Origin: Variovorax paradoxus
GTDB taxonomy: Bacteria; Pseudomonadota; Gammaproteobacteria; Burkholderiales; Burkholderiaceae_C
NCBI GenBank assembly: GCA_016806145.1
Contig: CP063166.1
Span: forward strand, 248,001 to 312,000
DNA length: 64,000 nucleotides
Reading direction: 5' to 3'
The notes under the pieces are model-generated. The model ran no database searches and was not told where the DNA came from. It saw only the letters and a list, made by a program, of their open reading frames with translations. The translations under genes were made by a program, and so were the position numbers. Shown one piece after another: positions 44,978-53,471 of this stretch; position 1 is the stretch's first letter; each line of letters starts with the position of its first letter.

Positions 44978-46552
44978 TTGCCCCAGACCACCCCCCGGGT
45001 CGCCAACGTCGGCGAACTCGTTTCGCGCTGCGCGCGCCTGCACGGCCCGCGGATCGCGCTGCGCACCGAATCGCGCAGCCTCAGCTACGAGGCGCTCGAC
45101 CGCCGGTCGAACCGGCTCGCCAACGCGCTGCTGGGGCTGGGCCTCGCGCGCGGCGACCGCGTCGGCATCTACCTGCCGAACTGCATCGAGATCGTCGAGG
45201 TCGAGCTGGCCTGCTACAAGGCCGCGCTGGTCAAGGCGCCGTTCAATGCGCGGCTCTCGCCCGCCGAGGTCGGCGAGATCGTCGCCAACAGCGGCGCCGC
45301 GCTGATCGTCACCACGGCCGAGCGTGCCGAAGCCTTCCTGCCGCACCTGAAGGGCGACGCGCGCCCGCTGCTGCTGTTCGTCGACGCGCCCGAAGGCGAC
45401 GCCGCTTCCTACGAGGGCGCGCTCGGCCGCGCCAGCGACGCCTTCGAGGCCGCGCGCGTCGAGGCCGACGAGCTCGCGGTGCTGCACTACACCTCGGGCT
45501 CCTCGGGCGTGCTCAAGGCCGCGATGCAGACCTTCGGCAACCGGCTCGCGCAGCTGCGCAAGTTCCTCGTGCGTTCCGAGGGCATGCGCGAAGGCCACCT
45601 GCTGGGCCTGGTCGGCCCGGTCACCCATGCCTCGGGCATGCAGATCGTGCCCGCGCTGTGCAGCGGCGCCACCATCCGGCTGTTCGCGGGCTTCGAGCCC
45701 GGCCGCTTCCTCGCCGACATGAAGGCCGAGCGCGTGACCCACACCTTCATGGTGCCGACCATGATCAACATGCTGCTGGCCGAGCTCGAGGGCCGCTACC
45801 GCCCGCTGCCCGACCTGCAGCGCCTGGGCTACGGCGCCGCGCCGATGGCGCCCGCGCGCATCCTGCGCGCCATGGACGTGTTCGGCCCGGTGCTGTCGCA
45901 GGGCTACGGCGCGGGCGAGACCACCTCGGGCGTGTGCGGCCTCGGCGTGGAGGACCACCTGTTCGCGCGCGCCGCCGCGCCCGGGCGGCTGGCCTCGTGC
46001 GGCCGGCCCTTCCTCGAGTCGCTGGTGGAGATCGTCGACGACGCGGGCCAGCCCGTGGCGAGTGGCGAGATCGGCGAGATCGTGGTCAGCGGCCCCGACG
46101 TGTTCGCCGGCTACTGGCGCGCGCCCGAGCTCACGGCCGAGGTGCTGAAGAACGGCCGCTACCACACGGGCGACCTCGCGCGCGCCGACGACCAGGGCTT
46201 CGTCTACATCGTCGATCGCAAGAAGGACATGGTGATCAGCGGCGGCTTCAACGTCTATCCCTCGGAGGTCGAGGCCGTGCTCTACCAGCACGAGGCCGTC
46301 GCCGATGCCTGCGTGTTCGCCGTGCCCGACGACAAGTGGGGCGAGGCCGTGGCCGCGCACGTGGTGCTCAAGCCCGGCCACGCGCTCGACCTGGGCGCGC
46401 TCGATGCCTTCTGCGCCGAGCGGCTCGGCGGCTTCAAGCGGCCGCGCCGCGTGGAGTTCGTGGGCGCGCTGCCGAAGAACCCGAACGGCAAGGTCGCGCG
46501 CAAGGCGATCCAGGCGCCGTACTGGGCCGGCCAGAGCCGCATGGTCAACTGA
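44978..46552 (+). CDS. Acyl-CoA ligase (AMP-forming, class I adenylate-forming)
   Basis: A 524-residue AMP-forming acyl-CoA synthetase. Motifs in order are YTSGSSGVLK (ATP-binding P-loop), QGYGAGETTSGVCG, YHTGDLAR, DRKKDMVISGGFNVYP and C-terminal NPNGKVARK with the catalytic lysine. It activates a carboxylic acid through an acyl-adenylate. The start is taken as TTG because AGGAGA lies five bases upstream; an in-frame ATG about 36 codons earlier has no such site and begins an unusual Cys-rich leader. With the following acyl-CoA dehydrogenase and Bug gene it forms an activation-oxidation-uptake set. Substrate unknown. Confidence 0.9.
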   Translation: MPQTTPRVANVGELVSRCARLHGPRIALRTESRSLSYEALDRRSNRLANALLGLGLARGDRVGIYLPNCIEIVEVELACYKAALVKAPFNARLSPAEVGEIVANSGAALIVTTAERAEAFLPHLKGDARPLLLFVDAPEGDAASYEGALGRASDAFEAARVEADELAVLHYTSGSSGVLKAAMQTFGNRLAQLRKFLVRSEGMREGHLLGLVGPVTHASGMQIVPALCSGATIRLFAGFEPGRFLADMKAERVTHTFMVPTMINMLLAELEGRYRPLPDLQRLGYGAAPMAPARILRAMDVFGPVLSQGYGAGETTSGVCGLGVEDHLFARAAAPGRLASCGRPFLESLVEIVDDAGQPVASGEIGEIVVSGPDVFAGYWRAPELTAEVLKNGRYHTGDLARADDQGFVYIVDRKKDMVISGGFNVYPSEVEAVLYQHEAVADACVFAVPDDKWGEAVAAHVVLKPGHALDLGALDAFCAERLGGFKRPRRVEFVGALPKNPNGKVARKAIQAPYWAGQSRMVN

Positions 46553-46566
46553 AGGCGGGGACGGAC

Positions 46567-47775
46567 ATGAACGCATCCCTCCCGTCGTCCGGCGCCCATG
46601 CGCGCCCCTTCGAAGGCTCCGCGCGCGCGGCCGAGCTGATCGCGCGCATCGAGGACTTCCTGCACGGCGAGCTCGCCGACCTGGTGCGCGCGCACGGCAT
46701 CGACCACGAGCACGGCGCGAGCCGCGAGCTGCTGCGGCAGGTCTGGCGCCGTTCGCAGACGCTGGGCTTCTACGGCATGACCCTGCCCGAAGCCATGGGC
46801 GGGCTCGGCCTCAGCGTGCTCGACCACGTGCTCGTCAAGGAAGCGATCTACGCGAGCGGCTCGCCGCTGGCGCCGCACGTGCTCGGCGAGCTCAGCGGCC
46901 CGCCGCGCGTGGGTGCGCTGGTGCGCAAGGCCACGCCGCACCACATGGAGCGCTTCATCGTGCCGGTGGCGCGCGCCGAGAAGGCGATCTGCTTCGCGCT
47001 GACCGAGGCCGAGGCCGGCTCCGACGCGGGCGCGGTGCAGACACGCGCCGTGCGCGAGGGCGAACACTTCGTGCTCAACGGCCGCAAGCGCTTCATCTCG
47101 GGCTCGCCCTTCGCCGACTTCGCGGTGCTGATGGCTTCCACCGCGAGCGACCCGGCGCAGCGCGAGGTCAGCGCCTTCTTCGTCGACCTCACGCAGCCCG
47201 GCGTGCGCGTGGAGGCCGGCTACAAGACCATGGCCGGCCAGTCGCACACCGGCGACATCGTGCTCGAGGACTGCCGCATCCCGGTGGCGAACCTCGTGGG
47301 CGAACCGGGCCGCGGCCTGGCGCTCGCGCTCGGGCGCATCACGGTCAATCGCCTGCTGCACTGCCCCGCGATGGTGGGGCTGGCTGCGGTGGCGCTGCGC
47401 GATGCCTGCGAGTACGCGGGCCAGCGGCGCCAGTTCGGCCGCGCCATCGGCCAGTTCCAGGCGATCCAGCACCTGCTCGCCGACATGGCGACCGAGCTGG
47501 CGGCCGCGCGCGCGCTGATGCTCGCGACCGCGCGCCAGATCGATGCCGGCTCGGAGGCGCGCGCCGAGGCCTCGATGGCCAAGCTGTTCTGCTCCGAGTC
47601 GGCCTTCCGCATCGCCGACCGCGCGGTGCAGATCCACGGCGGCGAGGGCATCGTGCAAGGCCGGCGCGTGGAGTTCCTGTTCCGCATGCTGCGCATGTAC
47701 CGCGTGCTGACCGGCACCAGCGAGATCCAGCGCAACACCATCGCGCGCGAGCTGCTCGGCGAGCTCTCGAGCTGA
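46567..47775 (+). CDS. Acyl-CoA dehydrogenase family protein
   Basis: A 402-residue FAD enzyme of the acyl-CoA dehydrogenase family. Motifs are CFALTEAEAGSDAGA (FAD/substrate contact), FISGSPFADFAVL, RRQFGRAIGQFQAIQH and VLTGTSEIQRN near the C-terminus. Where medium-chain enzymes have Glu just before Gly in that last motif, this one has Thr, so the catalytic base may be elsewhere. Probably it oxidises the acyl-CoA made by the upstream ligase, 14 bases away. Substrate not identifiable. Confidence 0.92.
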   Translation: MNASLPSSGAHARPFEGSARAAELIARIEDFLHGELADLVRAHGIDHEHGASRELLRQVWRRSQTLGFYGMTLPEAMGGLGLSVLDHVLVKEAIYASGSPLAPHVLGELSGPPRVGALVRKATPHHMERFIVPVARAEKAICFALTEAEAGSDAGAVQTRAVREGEHFVLNGRKRFISGSPFADFAVLMASTASDPAQREVSAFFVDLTQPGVRVEAGYKTMAGQSHTGDIVLEDCRIPVANLVGEPGRGLALALGRITVNRLLHCPAMVGLAAVALRDACEYAGQRRQFGRAIGQFQAIQHLLADMATELAAARALMLATARQIDAGSEARAEASMAKLFCSESAFRIADRAVQIHGGEGIVQGRRVEFLFRMLRMYRVLTGTSEIQRNTIARELLGELSS

Positions 47776-47809
47776 ACGCCTCGACCAAGAACGACAAGGA
47801 GACAACGAC

Positions 47810-48805
47810 ATGTGCTTCACGGATCGCCGCCGCTTCCTCGGCACCGCTTCCGCCGCGCTGGCCGCCTTCGCGCTGCCGGCCGCCTCGCGTGCCCGCGCGG
47901 CCGCCGCGGCCTGGCCCGAGCGCCCGATCAAGTGGGTCGTGCCCTACCTCGCGGGCACCGGCCCCGACATCACGGCACGCGTGCTCGCCGAGGCCGTGGG
48001 CCCGCTGCTGGGCCAGCCGGTGGTGATCGAGAACAAGGGCGGTGCCGGCGGCAACATCGGCGCGCGGCTGGTGGCGCGCGCGCCGGCCGACGGCTACACC
48101 TGGATCTACTCGGCCGCGCCGATGGCGGCCAACATGCGCATGTACCGCAGCCCCGGCTACGACGCGCTCAAGGACTTCCGCCACCTCATGCGGCTCACCA
48201 CCTCCGACATCGTGCTGGTGGTGCATGCCGACGCGGGCATCGCGAGCCTGTCCGATCTGGCCGCGAAGGCGCGGGCCCAGCCCGGCAAGCTCGACTACGC
48301 CTCGGGCGGCGTCGGCACGCCCTCGCACCTCGGCGTGGAGCTGCTGCTGAGCGCGCTCGGCGCGCAGGCCACGCACGTGCCCTACAAGGGCGCTTCGGAA
48401 CTGGTCAACGCGATCCTCGGCCGGCAGGTGGTGTTCGGCACGCCGATCCTGTCGGTGGCCTATCCGCAGATCCAGGCCGGCAAGCTCAGGGCGCTCGCGA
48501 TCGCGGGCGCGCGTCGCAACCCCTCGCTGCCCGAAGTGCCCACCCTGGCCGAGCTCGGCGTGAAGGGCGTCGAGCTGACTTCCTGGGGCGGCATCTCGGT
48601 GCCGGCCGGCACGCCCGATGCGATCGCCGAGCGCATTCGCGTGGCCTTCGAGAAGGCGCTCGCGCAGCCCGCGGTGCAGGCCACGCTGGCCGAGAACGGC
48701 GGCCTGGCCAGCCCGCAGGGCGCCGTCGACTACACGCGCGGCTTCACGCAGGAGATGGCGCTGACCGAGGCGATGATGAAGCAGGCGGGCTTGCAGCCGC
48801 AGTGA
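47810..48805 (+). CDS. Bug-family tripartite tricarboxylate substrate-binding protein
   Basis: A 331-residue periplasmic binding protein of the Bug (TctC-like) family. A twin-arginine-type leader (DRRRFLGTASAAL) precedes the cleavage region. The mature protein has the usual WPERPIKWVVPYLAGTGPD opening, VVIENKGGAGGNIG, HVPYKG and later VPTLAELGVKGVEL motifs. Such proteins bind carboxylates or aromatic acids for uptake or sensing; no membrane partner (TctA/TctB) is nearby. It is 34 bases after the dehydrogenase and closes this gene set. Confidence 0.93.
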   Translation: MCFTDRRRFLGTASAALAAFALPAASRARAAAAAWPERPIKWVVPYLAGTGPDITARVLAEAVGPLLGQPVVIENKGGAGGNIGARLVARAPADGYTWIYSAAPMAANMRMYRSPGYDALKDFRHLMRLTTSDIVLVVHADAGIASLSDLAAKARAQPGKLDYASGGVGTPSHLGVELLLSALGAQATHVPYKGASELVNAILGRQVVFGTPILSVAYPQIQAGKLRALAIAGARRNPSLPEVPTLAELGVKGVELTSWGGISVPAGTPDAIAERIRVAFEKALAQPAVQATLAENGGLASPQGAVDYTRGFTQEMALTEAMMKQAGLQPQ

Positions 48806-48815
48806 AAGCGAACTT

Positions 48816-48919
48816 CCGGACGCAGAGGACGCGAAGGTTTCGCGAAAGACGCGAAAGAGAAGAAATTTCTGCGGTTTCTTTTGCGCTCTTTGCGAAACCT
48901 TCGCGTCCTCTGCGTCCGG
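48816..48919. repeat. Large inverted repeat (28-bp perfect arms)
   Basis: The 28-base arms at 48816-48843 and 48892-48919 are exact reverse complements (beginning CCGGACGCAGAGGACGCG), separated by 48 bases that themselves are partly self-complementary (AAAGA...TCTTT). The element fills the gap between two convergent genes (Bug, ending 48805, and LysR, ending 48929) and can form one long hairpin. It has no transposase and no open frame. It may be a dispersed repeat (REP/MITE type) or a bidirectional transcription barrier. Confidence 0.85.
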
Positions 48920-48928
48920 TTCCCGCAT

Positions 48929-49849
48929 TCAGCCCTCGGTCTCTAGCCGCGCTACCAAGTGGTCGATCAGCACCCGGCACTTGGGCACCGTGAAGCGGTT
49001 CGGCGGATAGAGGATCCACGCATGGCCGTGGTAGTTGCCGCGGAACTCCCAGTCGCCGAGCACGCGCGCCACGCGGCCGTCGCCCAGGGCCTGCTGCGCC
49101 GAGAAGGCCGGCACGCAGGCCACGCCCAGGCCGGCCGTCGCGGCCTCCATGCGCATCTCGCTGTGGTTGGCGATGTAGCGGCCGTGCACCGTCACTTCCA
49201 CGTCGTCCTCGCCGGGGCGGCTGAAGCGCCAGTGGTTGTCGCGTTCGTGCTCGCCCAGCGACAGGCAGCTGTGGGCCGCGAGGTCGCGCGGGTGCGCGAT
49301 GGCCGCGTGGCCCTCGAGGTACGCGGGCGCGGCCACCAGGATGTGCGCCACCGCCATCAGCCGGCGCGCCACCAGCCCCTCGGGCGGCTCGGTGGTGAGC
49401 CGCACCACGAGGTCCACGCCCTCGCGGATCGGATCGATGTCGCGGTCCTCCACGATCAGCTGCACGTCGACCGCGGGATGGCGCGCGAGGAAGTCCAGCA
49501 CCAGCGGATGCAGCACCCGGCGCGCGAAGGCCTTGGGCGCGCTCAACCGCACCAGCCCGCGCGGCTCGGCCGAGAAGCGCTGCGCCAGCGCCATCGTGTC
49601 CTGCGCCGCGGCCGCCAGTTCGCGGCAGCGCTCGAAGGCCTCGGCGCCGGCCTCGGTCAGGCGCAGCTGGCGCGTCGTGCGCTGCAGCAGCTGCACGCCG
49701 ATCTCCTTCTCGAGCCGCTTCACCTGCCGGCTCGCGGCCGAGGGCGTGATGCCCAGCAGGTCGGCCGCGGCCGAGAAGCTGCCGAGCTCGGCCACGCGCA
49801 GGAAGGCCACCATCTCGGGCAGTACCTTGAGGAATGAATTCGGTCCCAC
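48929..49849 (-). CDS. LysR-family transcriptional regulator
   Basis: A 306-residue LysR regulator starting at GTG (GPNSFLKVLPEM), chosen because the family normally begins 5-15 residues before FLRVAELGSFSAAADLLG, and because a longer frame would run into the divergent transporter gene. The helix-turn-helix contains ITPSAASRQVKRLEKEIGVQ and is followed by TTRQLRLTEAGAEAF. The ligand domain has RLSAPKAFARRVLHPLV. It is divergent from the DMT transporter and may regulate it. Confidence 0.88.
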   Translation of the reverse strand: MGPNSFLKVLPEMVAFLRVAELGSFSAAADLLGITPSAASRQVKRLEKEIGVQLLQRTTRQLRLTEAGAEAFERCRELAAAAQDTMALAQRFSAEPRGLVRLSAPKAFARRVLHPLVLDFLARHPAVDVQLIVEDRDIDPIREGVDLVVRLTTEPPEGLVARRLMAVAHILVAAPAYLEGHAAIAHPRDLAAHSCLSLGEHERDNHWRFSRPGEDDVEVTVHGRYIANHSEMRMEAATAGLGVACVPAFSAQQALGDGRVARVLGDWEFRGNYHGHAWILYPPNRFTVPKCRVLIDHLVARLETEG

Positions 49850-49961
49850 GGTGCAACAGTCCTGTTCCTGCGGATGGCTACCCGCCGCGATCGAGGCCCG
49901 GAACAATTCCGCCTCGGTCCCCGCGCATGGCGCGCGGGCATCGGCATCGAACAGGCGGAGT
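49850..49961. other. Divergent intergenic region between lysR and the DMT transporter
   Basis: A 112-base region between divergent starts, the usual place for a LysR operator and for both promoters. It has GCAGGAACAGGACTGTTGCACC near the regulator start. I could not identify a -35/-10 pair. No repeat or coding frame of note. Confidence 0.35.
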
Positions 49962-50903
49962 ATGGATTCAAAGCGCGCGGGCGGCATCGCCCTCACCCCC
50001 GGCGGCATGCCGGCCCGGCCCGGCTTCGGCATGGCCGAACTCATGCTGCTGCTGGTGGCGGCGGTCTGGGGCGGCAGCTACGCGGTCGCCAAGCAGGCCA
50101 CGCTGCAACTGCCGGTGCTCGAATTCATCGCGCTGCGCTTCGGCCTGACCTTCCTCGTGCTGCTGCCCGCGCTGCGCCCGCTGGTGGGGCCGCAGTGGCG
50201 GCAGGGGCTCGCGGTGGGCGGGCTGCTGGGCGCGAACCTGCTCGCGATCTTCGTCTGCGAGACCTTCGGCGTCTCGCTCACCAGCGCGAGCAACGCCGCC
50301 TTCCTGATCAGCCTGTGCGTGGCCTTCACGCCGCTGGCCGAATGGTGGCTGCTCGGCGAGCGGCCCGCGCCGCGCGTGTTCGCGGCCGCGGCGATCTCGC
50401 TCGCGGGCGCCGCGCTGCTGTCGCTGAGCGCGCATGCCTCGGCCAGCTCGGCCGGCCTGGGCTGGGGCGATGCGCTGATGGTCGCGGCCGCCGTGCTGCG
50501 CGCCCTCATGGTCTGCCTGACGCGCCGCCTCGCGGGCCGCCATGCGCTGCCGGCGCTCACGCTGACGGCGGTGCAGGCGGGCACCATGGCGCTGGGCGCG
50601 GCCGTGCTGGCGCTCGCGGTGTCGGGCGGTGCCTGGCATGTGCCGCCGGCCACGGCCTCGTTCTGGTGGGGCATGGCCTACCTCGTGCTGCTGTGCACCG
50701 TGTTCGCCTTCTTCGCGCAGAACCATGCGGCCTCGCGCACCAGCCCGAGCCGGGTGTCGCTGCTGATGGGCAGCGAGCCGGTGTTCGGCGCGCTGATCGC
50801 GGTCTGGGGCTTCGGCGAACGGGTCGGCCCCGGCGGCTGGATCGGCGGCGCGATGATCGTCGCGGCCGCGTGGTGGGTCACGCTGCCGCCGCGCCGAGCT
50901 TGA
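49962..50903 (+). CDS. EamA-family (DMT) transporter
   Basis: A 313-residue membrane protein with ten likely segments in two EamA halves. The first half holds LLLVAAVWGGSYAVAKQATL with the usual FIALRFGLTFLVLL, and the second WWGMAYLVLLCTVFAFFAQN and SRVSLLMGSEPVFGALIA. The initial residues (DSKRAGGIALTPGG) are poorly hydrophobic, and the ATG has a ribosome-like GGAG only one base away. The real start may therefore be one of the methionines at about residues 16 or 24. Its divergent LysR neighbour suggests inducible export. Confidence 0.87.
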   Translation: MDSKRAGGIALTPGGMPARPGFGMAELMLLLVAAVWGGSYAVAKQATLQLPVLEFIALRFGLTFLVLLPALRPLVGPQWRQGLAVGGLLGANLLAIFVCETFGVSLTSASNAAFLISLCVAFTPLAEWWLLGERPAPRVFAAAAISLAGAALLSLSAHASASSAGLGWGDALMVAAAVLRALMVCLTRRLAGRHALPALTLTAVQAGTMALGAAVLALAVSGGAWHVPPATASFWWGMAYLVLLCTVFAFFAQNHAASRTSPSRVSLLMGSEPVFGALIAVWGFGERVGPGGWIGGAMIVAAAWWVTLPPRRA

Positions 50904-50913
50904 GCCGCCCGGC

Positions 50914-51636
50914 ATGGCATCCTCGGCGCGCATGACCGATTTCTCCGTGGCCCATGGCCCCCACACCCTGCGGGGCTCGATCCTTCCGAATGCTTTGGGC
51001 GAGCCGCCCCGCGTGCTGGCGCTGCATGGCGGCGGCGTCCAGGCCTCGCGGCGCGGCATCCGCTACCTGCTCGACGGCCTGGTGCACGGCGGCGTGCCCT
51101 GCGCCTCCTTCGACTTCTGCGGCCATGGCGAGAGCGGCGGGCAGCTCGAGGGATCGAGCCTCGCGCACCGTGTGGCGCAGGCGCGGACCGTCGCCGAACG
51201 GGTGGCACCGGGCCGGCCGCTGTCGCTGATCGCCAGCAGCATGGGCGGCCACATCGCCTGCGCGCTGATCCCGGTGCTGAACCCGTCCGCGCTGGTGCTG
51301 TTCTGCCCGGCCGCCTACGTGGCCGAGGCCGAGGACGCGCCCTTCGGCCCGCGCTTCCAGGGCGTCCTGCGCGCGACCCGCGATGAGGACTACGCAGCCT
51401 CGCCGGCCTTCGCCGCGCTCGATCGCTTCGAGGGCCGGCTGCTGCTGGTGCTCGGCGGCGAGGACGCGGTCATTCCCGCCGCGGTGCTCGCGCAGTACAC
51501 GCAGCGGGCGCGGCGCGCGAAGAGCGTGGAAGTGCTGCGGCTCGCGGGCGCGGGCCACAAGCTGCACGAATGGCTGCCCGCGCATCCGCGGGACCACGCG
51601 CGCGTGCTCGAGGCCGCGCTGCGCACGCTGGCGTAG
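50914..51636 (+). CDS. Alpha/beta hydrolase family protein
   Basis: A 240-residue alpha/beta hydrolase. Motifs are LALHGGGVQAS (oxyanion region), FDFCGHGESGG, the nucleophile elbow IASSMGGH (Ser in ASSMG), GEDAVIP with the likely acid, and GAGHKLHEWL with the catalytic histidine. The start could also be the ATG six codons later; neither has a clear ribosome site. It begins 10 bases after the transporter gene and converges with the leftward reductase gene, 12 bases away. Substrate unknown. Confidence 0.85.
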   Translation: MASSARMTDFSVAHGPHTLRGSILPNALGEPPRVLALHGGGVQASRRGIRYLLDGLVHGGVPCASFDFCGHGESGGQLEGSSLAHRVAQARTVAERVAPGRPLSLIASSMGGHIACALIPVLNPSALVLFCPAAYVAEAEDAPFGPRFQGVLRATRDEDYAASPAFAALDRFEGRLLLVLGGEDAVIPAAVLAQYTQRARRAKSVEVLRLAGAGHKLHEWLPAHPRDHARVLEAALRTLA

Positions 51637-51648
51637 CGCCGGCGCCGC

Positions 51649-52626
51649 TCAGTACAGGCCGAGCTGCCGCGTCTTCAGGCGCGCCAGGCCCAGCAGCGCA
51701 TCGGTGAACGGCGTCGCCACGGCGGTCAGCTCGCCGAGCTCGCGCACCACGGTCACGAGGGCGTCGAGCTCGACCGAGCGGCCGGCCTCCACGTCCTGCA
51801 GCATCGAGGTCTTGAAGGCGCCGAGCTTGCGCGTGACCGCGTGGCGGTCTTCCGGGCTCTGCGCGATCTCGATGCCGATGCGCCGGCCGATCTCCTTGGC
51901 CTCGAGCATCACGGCCGAGATGAAGCCGCGCACGTAGTCGTCGCCCATGATCAGGTCGGTGGTGGCACCGGTCAGCGCGCTGATCGGGTTCACCGTCATG
52001 TTGCCCCAGAGCTTGAACCAGACGTCGCGCTGGATCTGCGGCGACAGCGTGGTCTCGATGCCCGTGGCCTGCAGCAGCTCGACCAGCTGCTTCACGCGCG
52101 GCGTGGCCTCGCCCGAGGGCTCGCCCACGATCAGGCCGTTGCCGAAGTGGTGCCGCACCACGCCGGGCGCGTCGAGCGAACAGCTGCAGTGCACCACGCC
52201 GCCGATCACGTTGGCCGCGGGAATGGCACGCGCGATCGCGCCGTCGGGATCGACCGCGCCGAGGCGGTGGCCCGCGATGGGGCCGCCGAAGCCGCCCTCG
52301 AGGAACCACCAGGGCACGCCGTTCATCGCGGTCAGCACCAGGGTGTCGGCGCCGATCAGCGGCGCGATGCGCTCGGCCACGCCGGCCAGCGCCGGCGCCT
52401 TGACGGCGATCACCACCAGGTCCTGCACGCCGAGTTCTTCCGGGTCGGCCACCGCGTTGACCGGCACGCGCGTGCGCACGTCGCCGCGCATCAGCGAGAG
52501 GCCGTCGCGCCGCAGCGCTTCGAGCGTGGCGCCGCGCGCCACCACGTTGAGGCGCTGGCCCGCTTGCGCGAGGCCGACGCCGATCCATCCGCCGATCGCG
52601 CCGGCGCCGTAAATGCAGATCTTCAT
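51649..52626 (-). CDS. Ketopantoate-reductase-like (ApbA/PanE family) oxidoreductase
   Basis: A 325-residue NAD(P)-dependent 2-oxoacid reductase of the ApbA/PanE family. The Rossmann motif GAGAIGG starts at residue 7, and downstream segments such as VIAVKAPALAGVAERIAPL and GGVVHCSC are typical. The likely catalytic lysine lies in WFKLWGNMTVNPISALTG. It is the last gene of the long leftward catabolic run, so it may reduce a 2-oxo product of that pathway rather than make pantoate; family members with such roles are common. Only the family is certain. Confidence 0.9.
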   Translation of the reverse strand: MKICIYGAGAIGGWIGVGLAQAGQRLNVVARGATLEALRRDGLSLMRGDVRTRVPVNAVADPEELGVQDLVVIAVKAPALAGVAERIAPLIGADTLVLTAMNGVPWWFLEGGFGGPIAGHRLGAVDPDGAIARAIPAANVIGGVVHCSCSLDAPGVVRHHFGNGLIVGEPSGEATPRVKQLVELLQATGIETTLSPQIQRDVWFKLWGNMTVNPISALTGATTDLIMGDDYVRGFISAVMLEAKEIGRRIGIEIAQSPEDRHAVTRKLGAFKTSMLQDVEAGRSVELDALVTVVRELGELTAVATPFTDALLGLARLKTRQLGLY

Positions 52627-52652
52627 GAGTCGATCGTAGTGGTCAGTCGCGC

Positions 52653-53453
52653 TCAGGCGCGGTAGGAAGGATCGATGCGGTCGACCTGGCGCACCAGGGC
52701 ATTGAACACGTCCTGGCCGGCGCCGTGCGCGGGGCTGAACTGCAGCGCGTCGCGCGTGCAGCGGCTTGCGATCTCCTCGCTCACGGGGATCGCGGCGCCC
52801 ATCGAGAAGGTCGCCATCTGGATCTCGCAGGCGCGCTGCAGGGTCCAGAGGATCGCGAAGGTCTGCGGCAGGGTCTGGCCCCAGGCCAGCAGGCCGTGGT
52901 TGCGCAGGATCACGGCGTTGCGGTCGCCGATGCTCTTGAGCAGGCGCGGGCCCTCGTCGGCGTGGATGGTGATGCCCTCGAACTCGTGGTAGGCCACCAT
53001 GCCGTGCAGCTGCGCGGTATAGAAGTTGGTCTGCTGCAGGCCGCCCTGCAGGCAGGCCACGGCCACGCCCGCGGTGGTGTGCGTGTGCATCACGCAGTGC
53101 GCGCCCTCGAGGCCGTCGTGGATCGCGGCATGCACCGTGAAGCCGGCCGGGTTGACCGGGAAGGTCGAGCCGTCGAGCACGCGGCCCTGCAGGTCGATCT
53201 TCACCAGGTTGCTGGCCGTGACCTCGCTGTAGTGCAGGCCGAAGGGATTGATCAGGAACTGCTTCTCGCCACCGGTCACGCTGTCGGGCAGCCGCACCGT
53301 GATGTGGTTGTAGATCATCTCGGTCCAGCCCAGCATCGCGAAGATGCGGTAGCAGGCCGCGAGCTCCTCGCGCGCGGCGCGCTCGTCGGGATGGATCGAG
53401 GGATGGACCAGGGCCGACGCGGACGACGGCGTGGTGGTGGCGAGAGGGGTCAT
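52653..53453 (-). CDS. Class II aldolase/adducin family protein
   Basis: A 266-residue member of the class II aldolase/adducin family, zinc-dependent enzymes related to fuculose-phosphate aldolase. Zinc-ligand histidines are visible in CVMHTHTTAG and VILRNHGLLAWGQT, and YNHITVRLP is also conserved. Substrate-binding residues for a sugar phosphate are not obvious, so it may act on an unphosphorylated substrate or a decarboxylation. It lies 18 bases after the Bug gene and 26 before the reductase gene, within the catabolic run. Confidence 0.88.
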   Translation of the reverse strand: MTPLATTTPSSASALVHPSIHPDERAAREELAACYRIFAMLGWTEMIYNHITVRLPDSVTGGEKQFLINPFGLHYSEVTASNLVKIDLQGRVLDGSTFPVNPAGFTVHAAIHDGLEGAHCVMHTHTTAGVAVACLQGGLQQTNFYTAQLHGMVAYHEFEGITIHADEGPRLLKSIGDRNAVILRNHGLLAWGQTLPQTFAILWTLQRACEIQMATFSMGAAIPVSEEIASRCTRDALQFSPAHGAGQDVFNALVRQVDRIDPSYRA

Positions 53454-53471
53454 TGCAGTTCCTTCATGGGG

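Noticed and set aside
48816-48919. Insertion sequence remnant
   Set aside because: No transposase frame, no target duplication that I could see, and the element is only 104 bases long. Kept as an inverted repeat of unknown origin.
48929-50044. The longer LysR form starting inside the divergent transporter gene
   Set aside because: It adds about 65 residues unlike the family, and would overlap the start of the DMT transporter. The GTG at 49849 gives the normal length.
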